In this document: positions 7,109 through 15,065 of the stretch, one piece after another
Layout: the number at the start of each line of letters is the position of its first letter
How positions within the stretch are numbered: position 1 is the first letter of the stretch
NCBI GenBank assembly: GCA_964512045.1
Contig: CAZEJK010000099.1
Location: 1 to 17,763 of the forward strand
Source of the DNA: CAZEJK01 sp964512045
GTDB lineage: Bacteria; Acidobacteriota; Thermoanaerobaculia; Thermoanaerobaculales; Sulfomarinibacteraceae
Direction of reading: 5' to 3'
Length of the DNA stretch: 17,763 bases
Translations under genes and position numbers: made by a program
Notes under the pieces: generated by a model
Database searches by the model: none
What the model saw: only the letters and a program-made list of their open reading frames with translations
What the model was told of the DNA's origin: nothing

Positions 7109-8266
7109 ATGACGGCCCTCAAACCCTCATGGATCGACGACGCCCCTGCAGTGTCCAGCACTGCCGCAAGAGTCCGTTCAGTTGGATGGATGGCGCTGGA
7201 TACGGAGGCAGACTCCTACCACGCGTACTTCCACAAGCTCTGTCTGATCCAGATCTCGGCGGGCCCGAACCACTTCGTGCTGGACCCCTTCGCCCTCGAC
7301 GCGGCGGCGTTGGCGCCTGTGCTCGAGCTGATCGAAGATCCTCGGATCACGGTCTATATGCACGGCGCCGACTACGACATGCGGGTGCTCGATCGCGACC
7401 TCGCCACGCATCCTCGTGGCCTTGAGGACACGCAGATCATGGCACAGCTGCTCGGCGAGCCTCGGACCGGCCTCGCCGCCCTCCTGGCCAAGGAGTACTC
7501 GATAGAGCTCGACAAACGCTTCCAGCGCGCCGACTGGTCCCGACGACCGTTGACCACCGAGATGGTCTCCTACGCTGCGGCCGACACAGCATACCTGCAT
7601 GATCTGGCGGACCGCCTCAAGAAGCGGCTCAAGGCTGCCGGCCGATGGGACTGGGTTCTCGAGGAGTTTCGAGCGCTCGAGAACGTGCGCTACCAACCGC
7701 CCGTGAAGGATCCACTGGCGTTCGAACGTCTGAAGGGTGCGCGCAGACTGAACGGCGCAGCCCGCGACCGCCTGTTCAGCCTGCATGAGTGGCGCGAGCA
7801 GGAGGCACGCCGTCGGGACGTGTCTCCGTTCAGGGTGCTCAGTAACGCCGGAATGCTCGCTCTCGCCGAGAATGTACCGGATCGACCGGCGCGACTGAAG
7901 AACCTCAAAGGCGTCGGTCCGACCACGGCCCAACGATACGGAACGAAGATCTTGAGCGTTCTGCGCGAGCCGGACTCCGCACCTCAACGCCAGCGACCGG
8001 TGACCAGCCGGGCTCTGTCGTCCGCCGAGCGCCGTCGGCTGAAGCGGTTGCAGGGCGCACGTGACCGCATCTCGGCTGAGATCGGCATCGACTCCGGTGT
8101 CCTCTGTCCGAAGTCCGTCCTCGAGGCGGTCGCTCGTTGCCAGCCTCCCCCGTTGACCACCGACGATCTGGCGCTTTGCGGGCTCGAAGGCTGGCGGCTC
8201 GAGACCGTCGGCCCCGTACTCCTCGAAGCGACTCGTGAGGAGACCGCGGGGCACGACCGACGATGA
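7109..8266 (+). CDS. rnd: Ribonuclease D (DEDDy exonuclease with HRDC domain)
   Basis: A 3'-to-5' exoribonuclease that trims tRNA precursors and other structured RNAs. The 385-residue product has the DEDDy catalytic set: D31 and E33 (ALDTEAD), D90 in HGADYDM, and Y155 with D159 in SYAAADTAYL. An HRDC nucleic-acid-binding domain follows at about residues 215-287, ending in LKGVGPTTAQRYG. Length and layout match the family. The start is uncertain: ATG at 7109 (MTALKPSWID) gives the usual family N-terminus, while GTG at 7070 would add 13 residues; neither has a clear ribosome binding site, and translation may be coupled to the ferredoxin gene. The stop overlaps the next gene's start by 4 nt (ATGA), so rnd and the transporter are translationally coupled. 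Confidence 0.93.
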   Translation: MTALKPSWIDDAPAVSSTAARVRSVGWMALDTEADSYHAYFHKLCLIQISAGPNHFVLDPFALDAAALAPVLELIEDPRITVYMHGADYDMRVLDRDLATHPRGLEDTQIMAQLLGEPRTGLAALLAKEYSIELDKRFQRADWSRRPLTTEMVSYAAADTAYLHDLADRLKKRLKAAGRWDWVLEEFRALENVRYQPPVKDPLAFERLKGARRLNGAARDRLFSLHEWREQEARRRDVSPFRVLSNAGMLALAENVPDRPARLKNLKGVGPTTAQRYGTKILSVLREPDSAPQRQRPVTSRALSSAERRRLKRLQGARDRISAEIGIDSGVLCPKSVLEAVARCQPPPLTTDDLALCGLEGWRLETVGPVLLEATREETAGHDRR

Positions 8267-9192
8267 CCGTGTCTCCCCGGCTCGCCTTGCTGACCGCAGC
8301 CACGCTCTGGGGTGTCTCATTCGTGGCTACGAAGGTCGCGCTGGCGTCAGCTCCCCCGTGGACTGTAGTGAGCCTCCGAATGCTGCTGGCAGCAGGATGT
8401 TTCGTTGCCTGGCTCATAGCGCAGGGCAGCCGACGGGTGCGTCCGACGCACCGACAGCTGTGGGCCGTGTTCGGGCTCAGCCTCGCCGGGACCGGTCTGC
8501 ACTACGGGACGCAGACCGTCGGACTGCAGTGGACCACCGCGTCGAATGGATCGCTGTACGCAGTCACCGGGCCGATCTTCATAACCGTGCTGGCGTGGAT
8601 CTTCCTCCACGAGCCGTTGACCGTGCGCAGAGCTGTCGGCATCGTCATGGCCGTGGCGGGGGTCATCTTCGTCATCGGCGTCGATACCGTCCTGGAGTTC
8701 GAGGTCGGTCATCTTGCCGGCGATGCGCTGGTGCTGTTCAGCATCTTCTTGTTCGCCATCTTCGCCGTCGCCGGCAAGCGAATCACTGACGAGCTCGGCT
8801 CGGTCTCGGTAACCGCATGGGTTACGATCTTCGGTGCTGCCTGGATGATTCCGGTCGGTCTGGTCGAGCTCCGCCTGCTCCATTTCGAACTCCATGCGAT
8901 CGCCCCTGAGGCGTGGGCGGCCATCGCGTTTCTCGGCATCGGATGTACGTTCCTCGCGGTGCTGAGCTTCTTCACCGGTCTCCGGCAGACCGACTCTCAG
9001 ACCGCCGGAGTCTACCTCTACGCGGTTCCGCCGATTACGGCTGTGGTGGCGTGGGTTGGGCTCGGTGAGCACCTCGACCGGGGGTTCTTCGCGGGCGCTG
9101 TGCTCATCCTGTGCGGCGTCCGCCTGACCGAAACGGCGCGGCATTCCGGGGCTCATGCCTCTACCGTCGTACCGCACGCTGAAGAGATGTGA
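8263..9192 (+). CDS. EamA/DMT-family transporter
   Basis: A 309-residue inner-membrane protein of the drug/metabolite transporter superfamily. About ten hydrophobic helices are arranged as two EamA halves, roughly residues 6-137 and 150-285. The N-terminal half opens LTAATLWGVSFVATKVAL and includes ALHYGTQTVGLQWT-like and FLHEPLTVRRAVGIVMAVAGV segments. The second half shows the typical AVPPITAVVAWVGLGEHL before the last helix pair. Substrates of this family are diverse metabolites or drugs and cannot be read from the sequence. The start ATG overlaps the rnd stop. No link in function to RNase D is evident. Confidence 0.9.
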   Translation: MTVSPRLALLTAATLWGVSFVATKVALASAPPWTVVSLRMLLAAGCFVAWLIAQGSRRVRPTHRQLWAVFGLSLAGTGLHYGTQTVGLQWTTASNGSLYAVTGPIFITVLAWIFLHEPLTVRRAVGIVMAVAGVIFVIGVDTVLEFEVGHLAGDALVLFSIFLFAIFAVAGKRITDELGSVSVTAWVTIFGAAWMIPVGLVELRLLHFELHAIAPEAWAAIAFLGIGCTFLAVLSFFTGLRQTDSQTAGVYLYAVPPITAVVAWVGLGEHLDRGFFAGAVLILCGVRLTETARHSGAHASTVVPHAEEM

Positions 9193-9390
9193 ACGACTCC
9201 ATGACGATTCTTTACTGCCATGGTGGCGTTTGGCTCCGGCCAGTCAGGCACCGATGCGCGGTGTCGCGGTGTATCTCACGCTCGGATGCGACACATGCAG
9301 TCGCCGCATTGCGTCTCGCGGCAGCGTGCCAGATCCAGGCCACAGTTACAGCCTTCCCGAGCCGGCAAAGTTCTTGCTAGGGTACGTGAC

Positions 9391-10362
9391 GTGCGCTCTG
9401 AGCGAGGAACCTTCCGTCGAGCGATCGAGCTCTCCTTACTGCTCCACTTGGTGCTGATTCTGCTCGTCATCCCGGAGATCCGCGAGGTCTGGCCGTCCAC
9501 AGACAACATGTCCGAGGCGTTCGTGATCAGGCCCCCCGAGGCCACCGAGCAGCCGCCGCTGAACTTCGAGCTGGTGGATATCCCCGCAGAAGAAGAGCCT
9601 CCCGCTGAAGACTCCGAACCGCTCCTGTCAGATCAAGATCGGCGAGCGCACGGTGGCGAAGGCGACCGGACCGATCGTCGACCTGCGACGACGGGCAACA
9701 CTCCGCAGCTGGTGCAGGCCGACGGCGGACAGCGCTTCGGTCGCGGAGCGCCTCCACTCCCGCCTCAGGAGCCACGTCCGGAGGTTCCAGAGCCGCAAGA
9801 GGATCCCGAACCGCGTCCAACGCCCGCTACCGAGACGCGTGAAGCGATCGTCGATGGCGCCAGCGAGGACGAGCCCACCGAAAAGGAAGAGCAGGCCGAA
9901 GAGCAGGCCGAGCAGCAGCCGAGGCTGACGCTGCCGCCCAGGACCTCCTGGGCGCTTCCTCCAGACATCGGCGGTCTGCCAGAGAACCCGGATCGAGAGG
10001 GCGGCTCGGTGGATACCGGCCCGCTGTCGTTCGACACCCAGTGGTACGACTGGGGCCCGTACGCTGCGAAGATGCTGCGCGCCATCCGTCGCAACTGGAG
10101 AATCCCCGAGATCGCCCGGCTCGGCGTGTCAGGAATGTGCAAGATCCGCTTCTACATCGAACGCGACGGAACGGTGACGGGCGTACAGATTCTGACCGAG
10201 TCCGGAAAGCCTCCGATGGACTTTGCAGCCCGCGACGCAATCCGGATGGCAGCCCCGTTTGACCCGCTCCCTTCGGATCTGACCGGGGTCAACCGGGAGG
10301 GCGTGACCATTTCCTTCTACTACAATATGCGGCCTGATGACTACGGCCGGCGTGGGGAGTGA
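9391..10362 (+). CDS. TonB-like energy transducer
   Basis: A periplasm-spanning protein that passes proton-motive-force energy from an ExbB-ExbD motor to the outer membrane. With the GTG start at 9391 it has 323 residues: a short cytoplasmic tail, one membrane anchor at about 12-28 (IELSLLLHLVLILLVIP), a long Pro/Glu-rich span at about 47-215, and a TonB/TolA-type C-terminal domain at about 219-315 (AIRRNWRIPEIARLGVSG, then VKIRF-like strands and SFYYNM). The start is favoured by AGGG 8-9 nt upstream and by the position of the anchor; an open frame runs back to 9220 but adds an unanchored basic stretch. It could be called TolA-like instead of TonB. exbB starts 3 nt after its stop. Confidence 0.85.
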   Translation: MRSERGTFRRAIELSLLLHLVLILLVIPEIREVWPSTDNMSEAFVIRPPEATEQPPLNFELVDIPAEEEPPAEDSEPLLSDQDRRAHGGEGDRTDRRPATTGNTPQLVQADGGQRFGRGAPPLPPQEPRPEVPEPQEDPEPRPTPATETREAIVDGASEDEPTEKEEQAEEQAEQQPRLTLPPRTSWALPPDIGGLPENPDREGGSVDTGPLSFDTQWYDWGPYAAKMLRAIRRNWRIPEIARLGVSGMCKIRFYIERDGTVTGVQILTESGKPPMDFAARDAIRMAAPFDPLPSDLTGVNREGVTISFYYNMRPDDYGRRGE

Positions 10363-10365
10363 AAC

Positions 10366-11049
10366 GTGATCGATATCTTGATTTCCGGCGGGCCGGTGAT
10401 GATCCCTCTCGGGCTGCTCTCACTTGTAGCCCTCGCAATCGTCTTGGAAAGGCTATGGGTGCTGCGCCGCCGCAACTTCATGAACCCTGCGGAGGTCACC
10501 ACCCTCTCCCAGCTGCTCAGCCAGCGACAGTTCGAGGACGCTGTCGGTTACTGCCGGCGGCACCACGGGCCGTTCAGCTCGCTCGTCATGGCCATGGTTG
10601 ACAACCGCTCGGCACCGTATGACGAGCTCCGTGAGATTCTGGAAGATACCGGGCGGCACCAGCTGCGCACCTTGCAGCGCGGGCTCCCGGCGCTATCGAC
10701 GATCGTGTCCGGCGCTCCCCTTCTCGGCCTTCTCGGCACCGTGCTCGGCATGATTCGGATCTTCTCCGCCGTGGCCTCCGAGGGCACCAACATCTCCCAG
10801 GAGCTTGCAGGGGGGATCGGGGTCGCGCTGATCACCACGGCCACCGGGCTCGTGATCGCGATTCCGGCGCTGTTCGCACACGCCTACCTCGAGCACAAGG
10901 CTGTCTCGGTGCTGGCAGACATCGAGAGCCAGCTGGTTGACTTCTTGCACCTGGTACGGAGACCGCGCGCCGTCGAAGCAGATGTCGCCGCTCGCTCCTC
11001 TGCTCCATCAGCCGGGGATCGACGCGTCGGCGCCGTCGGGGAGGAGTGA
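10366..11049 (+). CDS. exbB: MotA/TolQ/ExbB-family proton channel protein
   Basis: The motor subunit of a TonB- or Tol-type complex in the inner membrane. The 227-residue protein has the usual three membrane helices: residues about 8-30 (PVMIPLGLLSLVALAIVLERL), about 113-133 (VSGAPLLGLLGTVLGMI), and about 147-170 (GVALITTATGLVIAIPALFA). The APLLGLLGTV and ALITTATGL blocks are family hallmarks lining the proton path. The GTG start follows GGGGAG with 7-nt spacing, 3 nt after the upstream stop. The C-terminal 25 residues are hydrophilic and extend beyond the conserved region. It is assigned to ExbB rather than TolQ only because of the adjacent TonB-like gene; tolB and pal are not present. Confidence 0.92.
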   Translation: MIDILISGGPVMIPLGLLSLVALAIVLERLWVLRRRNFMNPAEVTTLSQLLSQRQFEDAVGYCRRHHGPFSSLVMAMVDNRSAPYDELREILEDTGRHQLRTLQRGLPALSTIVSGAPLLGLLGTVLGMIRIFSAVASEGTNISQELAGGIGVALITTATGLVIAIPALFAHAYLEHKAVSVLADIESQLVDFLHLVRRPRAVEADVAARSSAPSAGDRRVGAVGEE

Positions 11050-11050
11050 G

Positions 11051-11479
11051 ATGCGACTCAGTCCGCTCGGGCAGTCGCGAAAACCGGAGGTCCAGATGTC
11101 GCCTCTGATCGACGTCATCTTCCTCCTTCTCATGTTCTATGCTGTCACCACCCAGTTCGTGCCGGATCAGCGACTGAAGCTGGACCTACCAGAGGCCAAG
11201 ACCGCTGAGGAGAGTGGGCAAACCACTCGCCAGCAGACGGCGGTGGTCACCGTCGCCAACGACGGATCCGTGTGGATCAACGACACCGAGATCACAGATC
11301 AGATGCTTGAGGCTGCTCTGAAACGGCTCGTGGAGCAGAACCCAGAACGTGCCATCATCCTCAAGGGCGATCGAGAAGCGCACTACGGTACGATCGTGCG
11401 AGTCCTGGATATCCTTCGCGACGTCGGTGCCACCAGCCTGCAGATGTCCGCCGTCAAGCCTCCCTCCGACAACGGGTAG
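11051..11479 (+). CDS. exbD: ExbD/TolR-family protein
   Basis: Partner of the ExbB-type motor: one membrane helix plus a periplasmic domain. The 142-residue product has the hallmark MSPLIDVIFLLLMFYAVTT (16-34) with the conserved proton-carrying aspartate at D21, followed by a periplasmic domain with LDLPEA and an AIILKGDREAHYGTIVRVLD segment typical of the family. The ATG at 11051 is preceded by GGGGAGGAG inside the end of exbB, and lies 1 nt after the exbB stop, so translation is coupled. A longer open frame back to 10937 overlaps exbB and is not used. It ends the tonB-exbB-exbD string; the 217-nt region behind it (11480-11696) shows no clear gene and only weak short inverted repeats. Confidence 0.93.
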   Translation: MRLSPLGQSRKPEVQMSPLIDVIFLLLMFYAVTTQFVPDQRLKLDLPEAKTAEESGQTTRQQTAVVTVANDGSVWINDTEITDQMLEAALKRLVEQNPERAIILKGDREAHYGTIVRVLDILRDVGATSLQMSAVKPPSDNG

Positions 11480-11696
11480 CGGCTCGAAACCCAACTTCTT
11501 CGAAAATTCGAGGCATGCGCCGGGGACCGCATGACCGGGATCCGTCTGTCGGGGCCGGGACCGGGGCCACCGCAGCATCCCTTTGGTTGCGCCGTGGCTG
11601 TTGCCGAGACCGAGACGCGGTAGACTAAGACTCACGCTCGTGCATGCCCGTGGGGCACCAACAAACCATGACGACCTCGTGGAAGGAGAAGAGATC

Positions 11697-13214
11697 ATGA
11701 ATGAAGCTGTACAGTTTCTCCGGAGCTTCGCCCAGGACAACCTGGCCAATCTTCTGATTGCCCTTGGAATCCTCATCGGCGGCTGGCTGGTGGCGTTGAT
11801 CATCTCGGCCCTGTTCCGGCTGGCACTGAAGCGCACTGATATCGACAACCGATTGGCCTCGTGGCTCGTCGGCGAGGAGAAGATCGAGGGCCTCGACATC
11901 GAGAAGTGGATGGCGAGACTCCTCTTCTACCTTCTCATGGTGTTTGTTCTCGTCGGTTTCTTCCAGGCGCTCGGACTGACGCTCATCACCGAACCGCTCA
12001 ATAACTTCCTAAATCAAGTGTTTGGATACTTGCCACGGCTGATCGCCCCGGCAATCCTCCTCGTCGGCGCCTGGCTGCTCGCCACAGGCCTCCGTTTCGT
12101 GGTGCTCCGCGTGCTCACGGCGGCCAAGCTGGACGAACGCCTCGGCCAGGAGGCCGGGATCGACGACGACGAACCGATGCCGCTCGCAAAGACCATTGCG
12201 GAGTCGGTGTACTGGCTGATCTTCCTGCTCGCCCTGCCGGCCGTGCTCTCCATCCTGGATCTTGACGGGCTCCTCGCCCCGGTGCAGAGCATGGTCGACA
12301 AGGTCCTCGCGTTCCTGCCGCATCTGTTTGCCGCGCTCCTCATCCTCGCCGTCGGTTGGCTCCTCGCTCGCATCGTCCAGCGCGTCGTGTCCAACCTGCT
12401 GGGCGCGGTGGGGCTTGATCGGCTGAGTGACCAGGTCGGGCTCGCAACCGCTCTGGGGGAGCAGAAGCTCTCCAAGCTCCTCGGGCTCGTCCTCTACGTC
12501 CTGATTCTCATACCGGTGCTGATTGCCGCCCTCAATGCCCTGCAGCTGGAAGCGATCACAGCTCCGGCCAGCGAGATGCTGAACACCATCCTCGCTGCCC
12601 TACCACTTCTGTTTGCCGCAGCTTTGGTGCTCACCATCGCCTTCTTCGTCGGCCGGTTGGTTGCCGGTCTGATCACCAACCTGCTCGCCGGTGTCGGCTT
12701 CAATGGCATCCTCGAGAAGCTCGGAGTCGGCAGCAGCCCCAAGGAGGGCCAGCGCACGCCCTCGCAGCTGGTCGGCGACCTCGTGCTCGCCGCGATCATG
12801 TTGTTCGCCACCATTGAGGCGGTGCGTCTCCTCGGCTTCGAAGTTCTCGCCGAGCTGCTTGCGGACTTCATGGTCTTCGCCAGTCACGTCGGGCTCGGTT
12901 TGATCATCTTTGGGATCGGCCTGTTCCTCGCGAATCTGGCAGCTCGAACGATCCAGGCCGGGGCCTCGAAGCAGGCCACCGTGCTCGCCCTCGTGGCTCG
13001 CATCTCGATCCTCGTCCTCGCCGGCGCCATGGCGCTGCGCAGGATGGGGCTCGCCAACGAGATCATTGTCCTGGCGTTCGGCTTGCTCCTGGGTGCAGTG
13101 GCTGTGGCGGCGGCGATCGCCTTCGGGATCGGTGGCCGCGACCTCGCCAAGCAGGCGTTGGAGGGCTGGTCCGAGCAGCTCGGAGGACAGGAGGGCTCAC
13201 CGAAGTCCAGCTGA
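11697..13214 (+). CDS. Mechanosensitive-channel-like membrane protein with TM_helix repeats
   Basis: A 505-residue polytopic inner-membrane protein. It contains repeated units of a hydrophobic helix ending in a G-W-L-L-A-R-like motif followed by an amphipathic segment: about 16-57, 111-150, 208-248, 303-343 and a shorter one at 398-425, spaced roughly 95 residues apart. This fits the TM_helix repeat found in CmpX-type relatives of small mechanosensitive channels. The C-terminus has a Gly/Ala-rich helix (FGLLLGAVAVAAAIAFGIGGRDLA, in two parts at 461-484), also typical of those proteins. No MscS beta-barrel or C-terminal vestibule is visible, so gating by tension is not assured. The ATG at 11697 has GGAAGGAG 8 nt upstream; a longer frame to 11583 lacks this. 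It stands alone and is followed by a strong hairpin. Confidence 0.82.
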   Translation: MNEAVQFLRSFAQDNLANLLIALGILIGGWLVALIISALFRLALKRTDIDNRLASWLVGEEKIEGLDIEKWMARLLFYLLMVFVLVGFFQALGLTLITEPLNNFLNQVFGYLPRLIAPAILLVGAWLLATGLRFVVLRVLTAAKLDERLGQEAGIDDDEPMPLAKTIAESVYWLIFLLALPAVLSILDLDGLLAPVQSMVDKVLAFLPHLFAALLILAVGWLLARIVQRVVSNLLGAVGLDRLSDQVGLATALGEQKLSKLLGLVLYVLILIPVLIAALNALQLEAITAPASEMLNTILAALPLLFAAALVLTIAFFVGRLVAGLITNLLAGVGFNGILEKLGVGSSPKEGQRTPSQLVGDLVLAAIMLFATIEAVRLLGFEVLAELLADFMVFASHVGLGLIIFGIGLFLANLAARTIQAGASKQATVLALVARISILVLAGAMALRRMGLANEIIVLAFGLLLGAVAVAAAIAFGIGGRDLAKQALEGWSEQLGGQEGSPKSS

Positions 13215-13226
13215 GCACGATGCTCC

Positions 13227-13257
13227 ATCGGGCCCCGAGCTGATCTCGGGGTCCGAT
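13227..13257 (+). terminator. Strong hairpin terminator candidate
   Basis: A 13-bp stem with one G-T pair: ATCGGGCCCCGAG (13227-13239), loop CTGAT, then CTCGGGGTCCGAT (13245-13257). It begins 12 nt after the stop of the TM_helix protein gene. The following sequence is GCTCTCCCCCC rather than a T-run, so termination strength is uncertain, but stem quality and position are convincing. Confidence 0.65.
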
Positions 13258-13351
13258 GCTCTCCCCCCAACCGCAGCGTCGCCCCTCAGCAGGCGCCCTG
13301 TACTGGAATGGCTGATCGCCTCAGGCTCGTTGGCTCACCTGGAGGGTGAGT

Positions 13352-14404
13352 ATGACAACCGTTGCAGAGCGCCGGGTTCGCAGGCTGGTATTTGACGACG
13401 ACGCATTCTCGCGATTGGACGAATCGAGTGACCAGGAGTTCTATGCGACGGACCGTCTTGTCAGCCACCTGGACGCCACCGCGCACGACAACATCTCTCT
13501 GATCATCGATCAGCTCGTCGTCGAGGAAGAGCCCGACGTGCTGGACCTGATGGCGAGCTGGGACAGTCACCTCCCGAATCGCATACGGTCCGGCGGCGGA
13601 GAGACCGTCGGTCTCGGTCTCAACCTGAACGAGCTCAACGCCAACACGGCGCTGGACCGGCGCGTGCTGCACGACCTCAACGCCGAGCCGCGGTTGCCGT
13701 TTGACGACGCGTCGTTCGACGTGGTCGTCAACACGGTCTCCGTCGACTACCTGACACGTCCGTTCGAGGTGTTCGCCGAGGTGGCCCGCATCCTCCGGCC
13801 CGGTGGAGTGTTCTTGGTGTTGTTCTCCAACCGGATGTTCCCCTCCAAGGCGGTGAAGGTCTGGCGGGAGGCCTCCGACCAGGAACGGATGCTGCTGGTC
13901 CAGGACTACTTCGACGCCGTCAACGAGTTCACCGAGACGCGCACGTTCGCCGTTCAGGGGCACCCCCGGCCGGACGACGACCGTTATGCAGACTCCGGGT
14001 TGCCATCCGACCCTGTCTACGCTGTCTGGGCTGAGCGACGCGACGGAGCCGACAACGAGACCATTCGTCCTGCTCCCCACATCCCAGTTCCGGCTCCATG
14101 GGGTCCTGAGGAGGTTGCGCGCCGCAAGCAGGAGGTTGCGACGACACGTCAGTGCCCCTACTGCGGAACCAGGCTCACGCGCTGGGCTGTACCTCAGACG
14201 CCATTCACCGAGTGGGACACCGAGGAGATGCTGGTGTGCTTCAGCGACACCTGTCCCTACTACCTCCGCGGTTGGGAGACCATGCACGGTCAGGGGAACT
14301 TCGGTTTCTCCCACCGCTTCATGTTCGATCCCGACCGCATGGTCTGCACGTCCGTACCGGTGCCCTCCGCGAAGGCTCTGCGCGACGGGATCATCGAGCC
14401 GTAA
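13352..14404 (+). CDS. SAM-dependent methyltransferase-like protein with C-terminal zinc ribbon
   Basis: A 350-residue cytoplasmic protein. Residues about 28-228 match a class I methyltransferase family of unknown substrate that I recognise from bacteria including cyanobacteria: YATDRLVSHLD (31-41), VLDLMASWDSHLP (63-75) at the SAM motif I position, LPFDDASFDVVVNTVSVDYL (115-134), and LRPGGVFLVLFSNRMF (148-163). Motif I lacks the usual glycine-rich GxGxG, a trait of this family, so SAM binding is inferred. Residues 268-301 carry CPYC...CFSDTC (C268, C271, C296, C301), a zinc ribbon recalling Ogr/Delta-like fingers, continuing into CPYYLRGW and a conserved-looking tail. The ATG at 13352 follows GGAGG with 6-nt spacing; the in-frame GTG at 13346 abuts that site and is unlikely. 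It stands alone between two probable transcription units. Confidence 0.8.
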   Translation: MTTVAERRVRRLVFDDDAFSRLDESSDQEFYATDRLVSHLDATAHDNISLIIDQLVVEEEPDVLDLMASWDSHLPNRIRSGGGETVGLGLNLNELNANTALDRRVLHDLNAEPRLPFDDASFDVVVNTVSVDYLTRPFEVFAEVARILRPGGVFLVLFSNRMFPSKAVKVWREASDQERMLLVQDYFDAVNEFTETRTFAVQGHPRPDDDRYADSGLPSDPVYAVWAERRDGADNETIRPAPHIPVPAPWGPEEVARRKQEVATTRQCPYCGTRLTRWAVPQTPFTEWDTEEMLVCFSDTCPYYLRGWETMHGQGNFGFSHRFMFDPDRMVCTSVPVPSAKALRDGIIEP

Positions 14405-14480
14405 CAGATTGATCGAGCCGCTGTAACGTCGCATTCACTGCTACCATGCTCCCCGGCCGTCATGGTCACGGAGGCTCGAG

Positions 14481-14889
14481 ATGCGACACACTCCGCGCTC
14501 CACAGCGCTGGGGCTCCTCACTCTTGCCGGTGTGCTCCTCGCGCCCGGCGCGCTCGCCCGACAACCCATGCAGCCCGAGGCCGCCAACCGAGAGGAAGGT
14601 CGTCGCCGAGACCTGTACTCTCGAAGCCTTCGAGCCGGACTACGATCCCGTCTATCACCGATATGGCGGACGACAGCTGGTCCAGCGAAGCACCCCTGCT
14701 CAGACCATCCTCCCTGCAGGCAGCGTGCTCGTTCCCGTCGATCAGCAGCAGGCCGCTCGTGTCGCAGCGATCCTCGACCCGTGTCACCTGTTCGGCTTGT
14801 ACCAGTACGAGCGGTTTCGCGAAACGGCAGGGGCTGACGGCGTGGTTCCGGTGCTGCGGGTCGTGTCCACTGAACCGGACACGATGTAA
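14481..14889 (+). pseudogene. Broken secreted-protein gene, possible M14 carboxypeptidase remnant
   Basis: A good start (ATG at 14481, GGAGG at 14470-14474, 6-nt spacing) opens a clear signal peptide, MRHTPRSTALGLLTLAGVLL followed by APGALA. After about 35 codons this frame becomes Arg-rich, non-protein-like sequence. The +1 frame then takes over from about 14595 to the TAA at 14887-14889 with sensible protein: ERKVVAETCTLEAF, QTILPAGSVLVPVDQQQAAR and GLYQYERFRE. The LPAGSVLVPVDQ block followed by a short hydrophobic segment recalls the C-terminal part of some M14 zinc carboxypeptidases, but the catalytic HxxE...H domain is absent. The picture fits an internal deletion with frame loss. Alternatives are a sequencing frameshift in a small secreted protein, since the two halves together would make about 135 residues. 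Family assignment is tentative. Confidence 0.5.
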
Positions 14890-14897
14890 GAGATGCA

Positions 14898-14915
14898 CGA
14901 ACGGTTGCACGTTCG
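14898..14915 (+). terminator. Hairpin behind the broken secreted-protein gene
   Basis: CGAACG (14898-14903) pairs with CGTTCG (14910-14915) around a 6-nt loop, 9 nt after the TAA stop. There is no T-tract, so it is a weak terminator candidate. Confidence 0.3.
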
Positions 14916-15019
14916 GCCTCACACCGCGCTCATCAACTTGCGCTTCGGTCGCGTTCGTGATGCACGAAGTCGGCGGGCGGCCCCCCCCGATCCCCGGGCG
15001 TCGGAGGAGGCCTCGCTTC

Positions 15020-15065
15020 GGTAGGCAATTACGGCAAGACAGTATGGTAGGCAGTTATAGGTAGG
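15020..15065. repeat. GGTAGGCANTTA direct repeat
   Basis: GGTAGGCAATTA (15020-15031) recurs as GGTAGGCAGTTA (15046-15057), 11 of 12 bases identical, 26 nt apart start to start. A third partial copy GGTAGG lies at 15060-15065. The second copy also forms the outer stem of the structured RNA candidate. The roughly 2.5-turn spacing would suit a DNA-binding regulator, but that is inference. Confidence 0.5.

Noticed and set aside
7178..8320. 380-residue minus-strand open frame over rnd
   Set aside because: Shadow of RNase D; contains no family motif.
8347..9177. 276-residue minus-strand open frame over the transporter
   Set aside because: Very rich in Asp, Glu, Arg and His, as expected for the antisense of a hydrophobic protein gene.
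13286..14434. 382-residue minus-strand open frame over the methyltransferase gene
   Set aside because: Antisense shadow; the plus-strand product has a good start site and conserved blocks.
14981..14988. Run of eight C as a possible phase-variation tract
   Set aside because: It lies in non-coding DNA away from any promoter or start codon; it may only be a sequencing-prone homopolymer.
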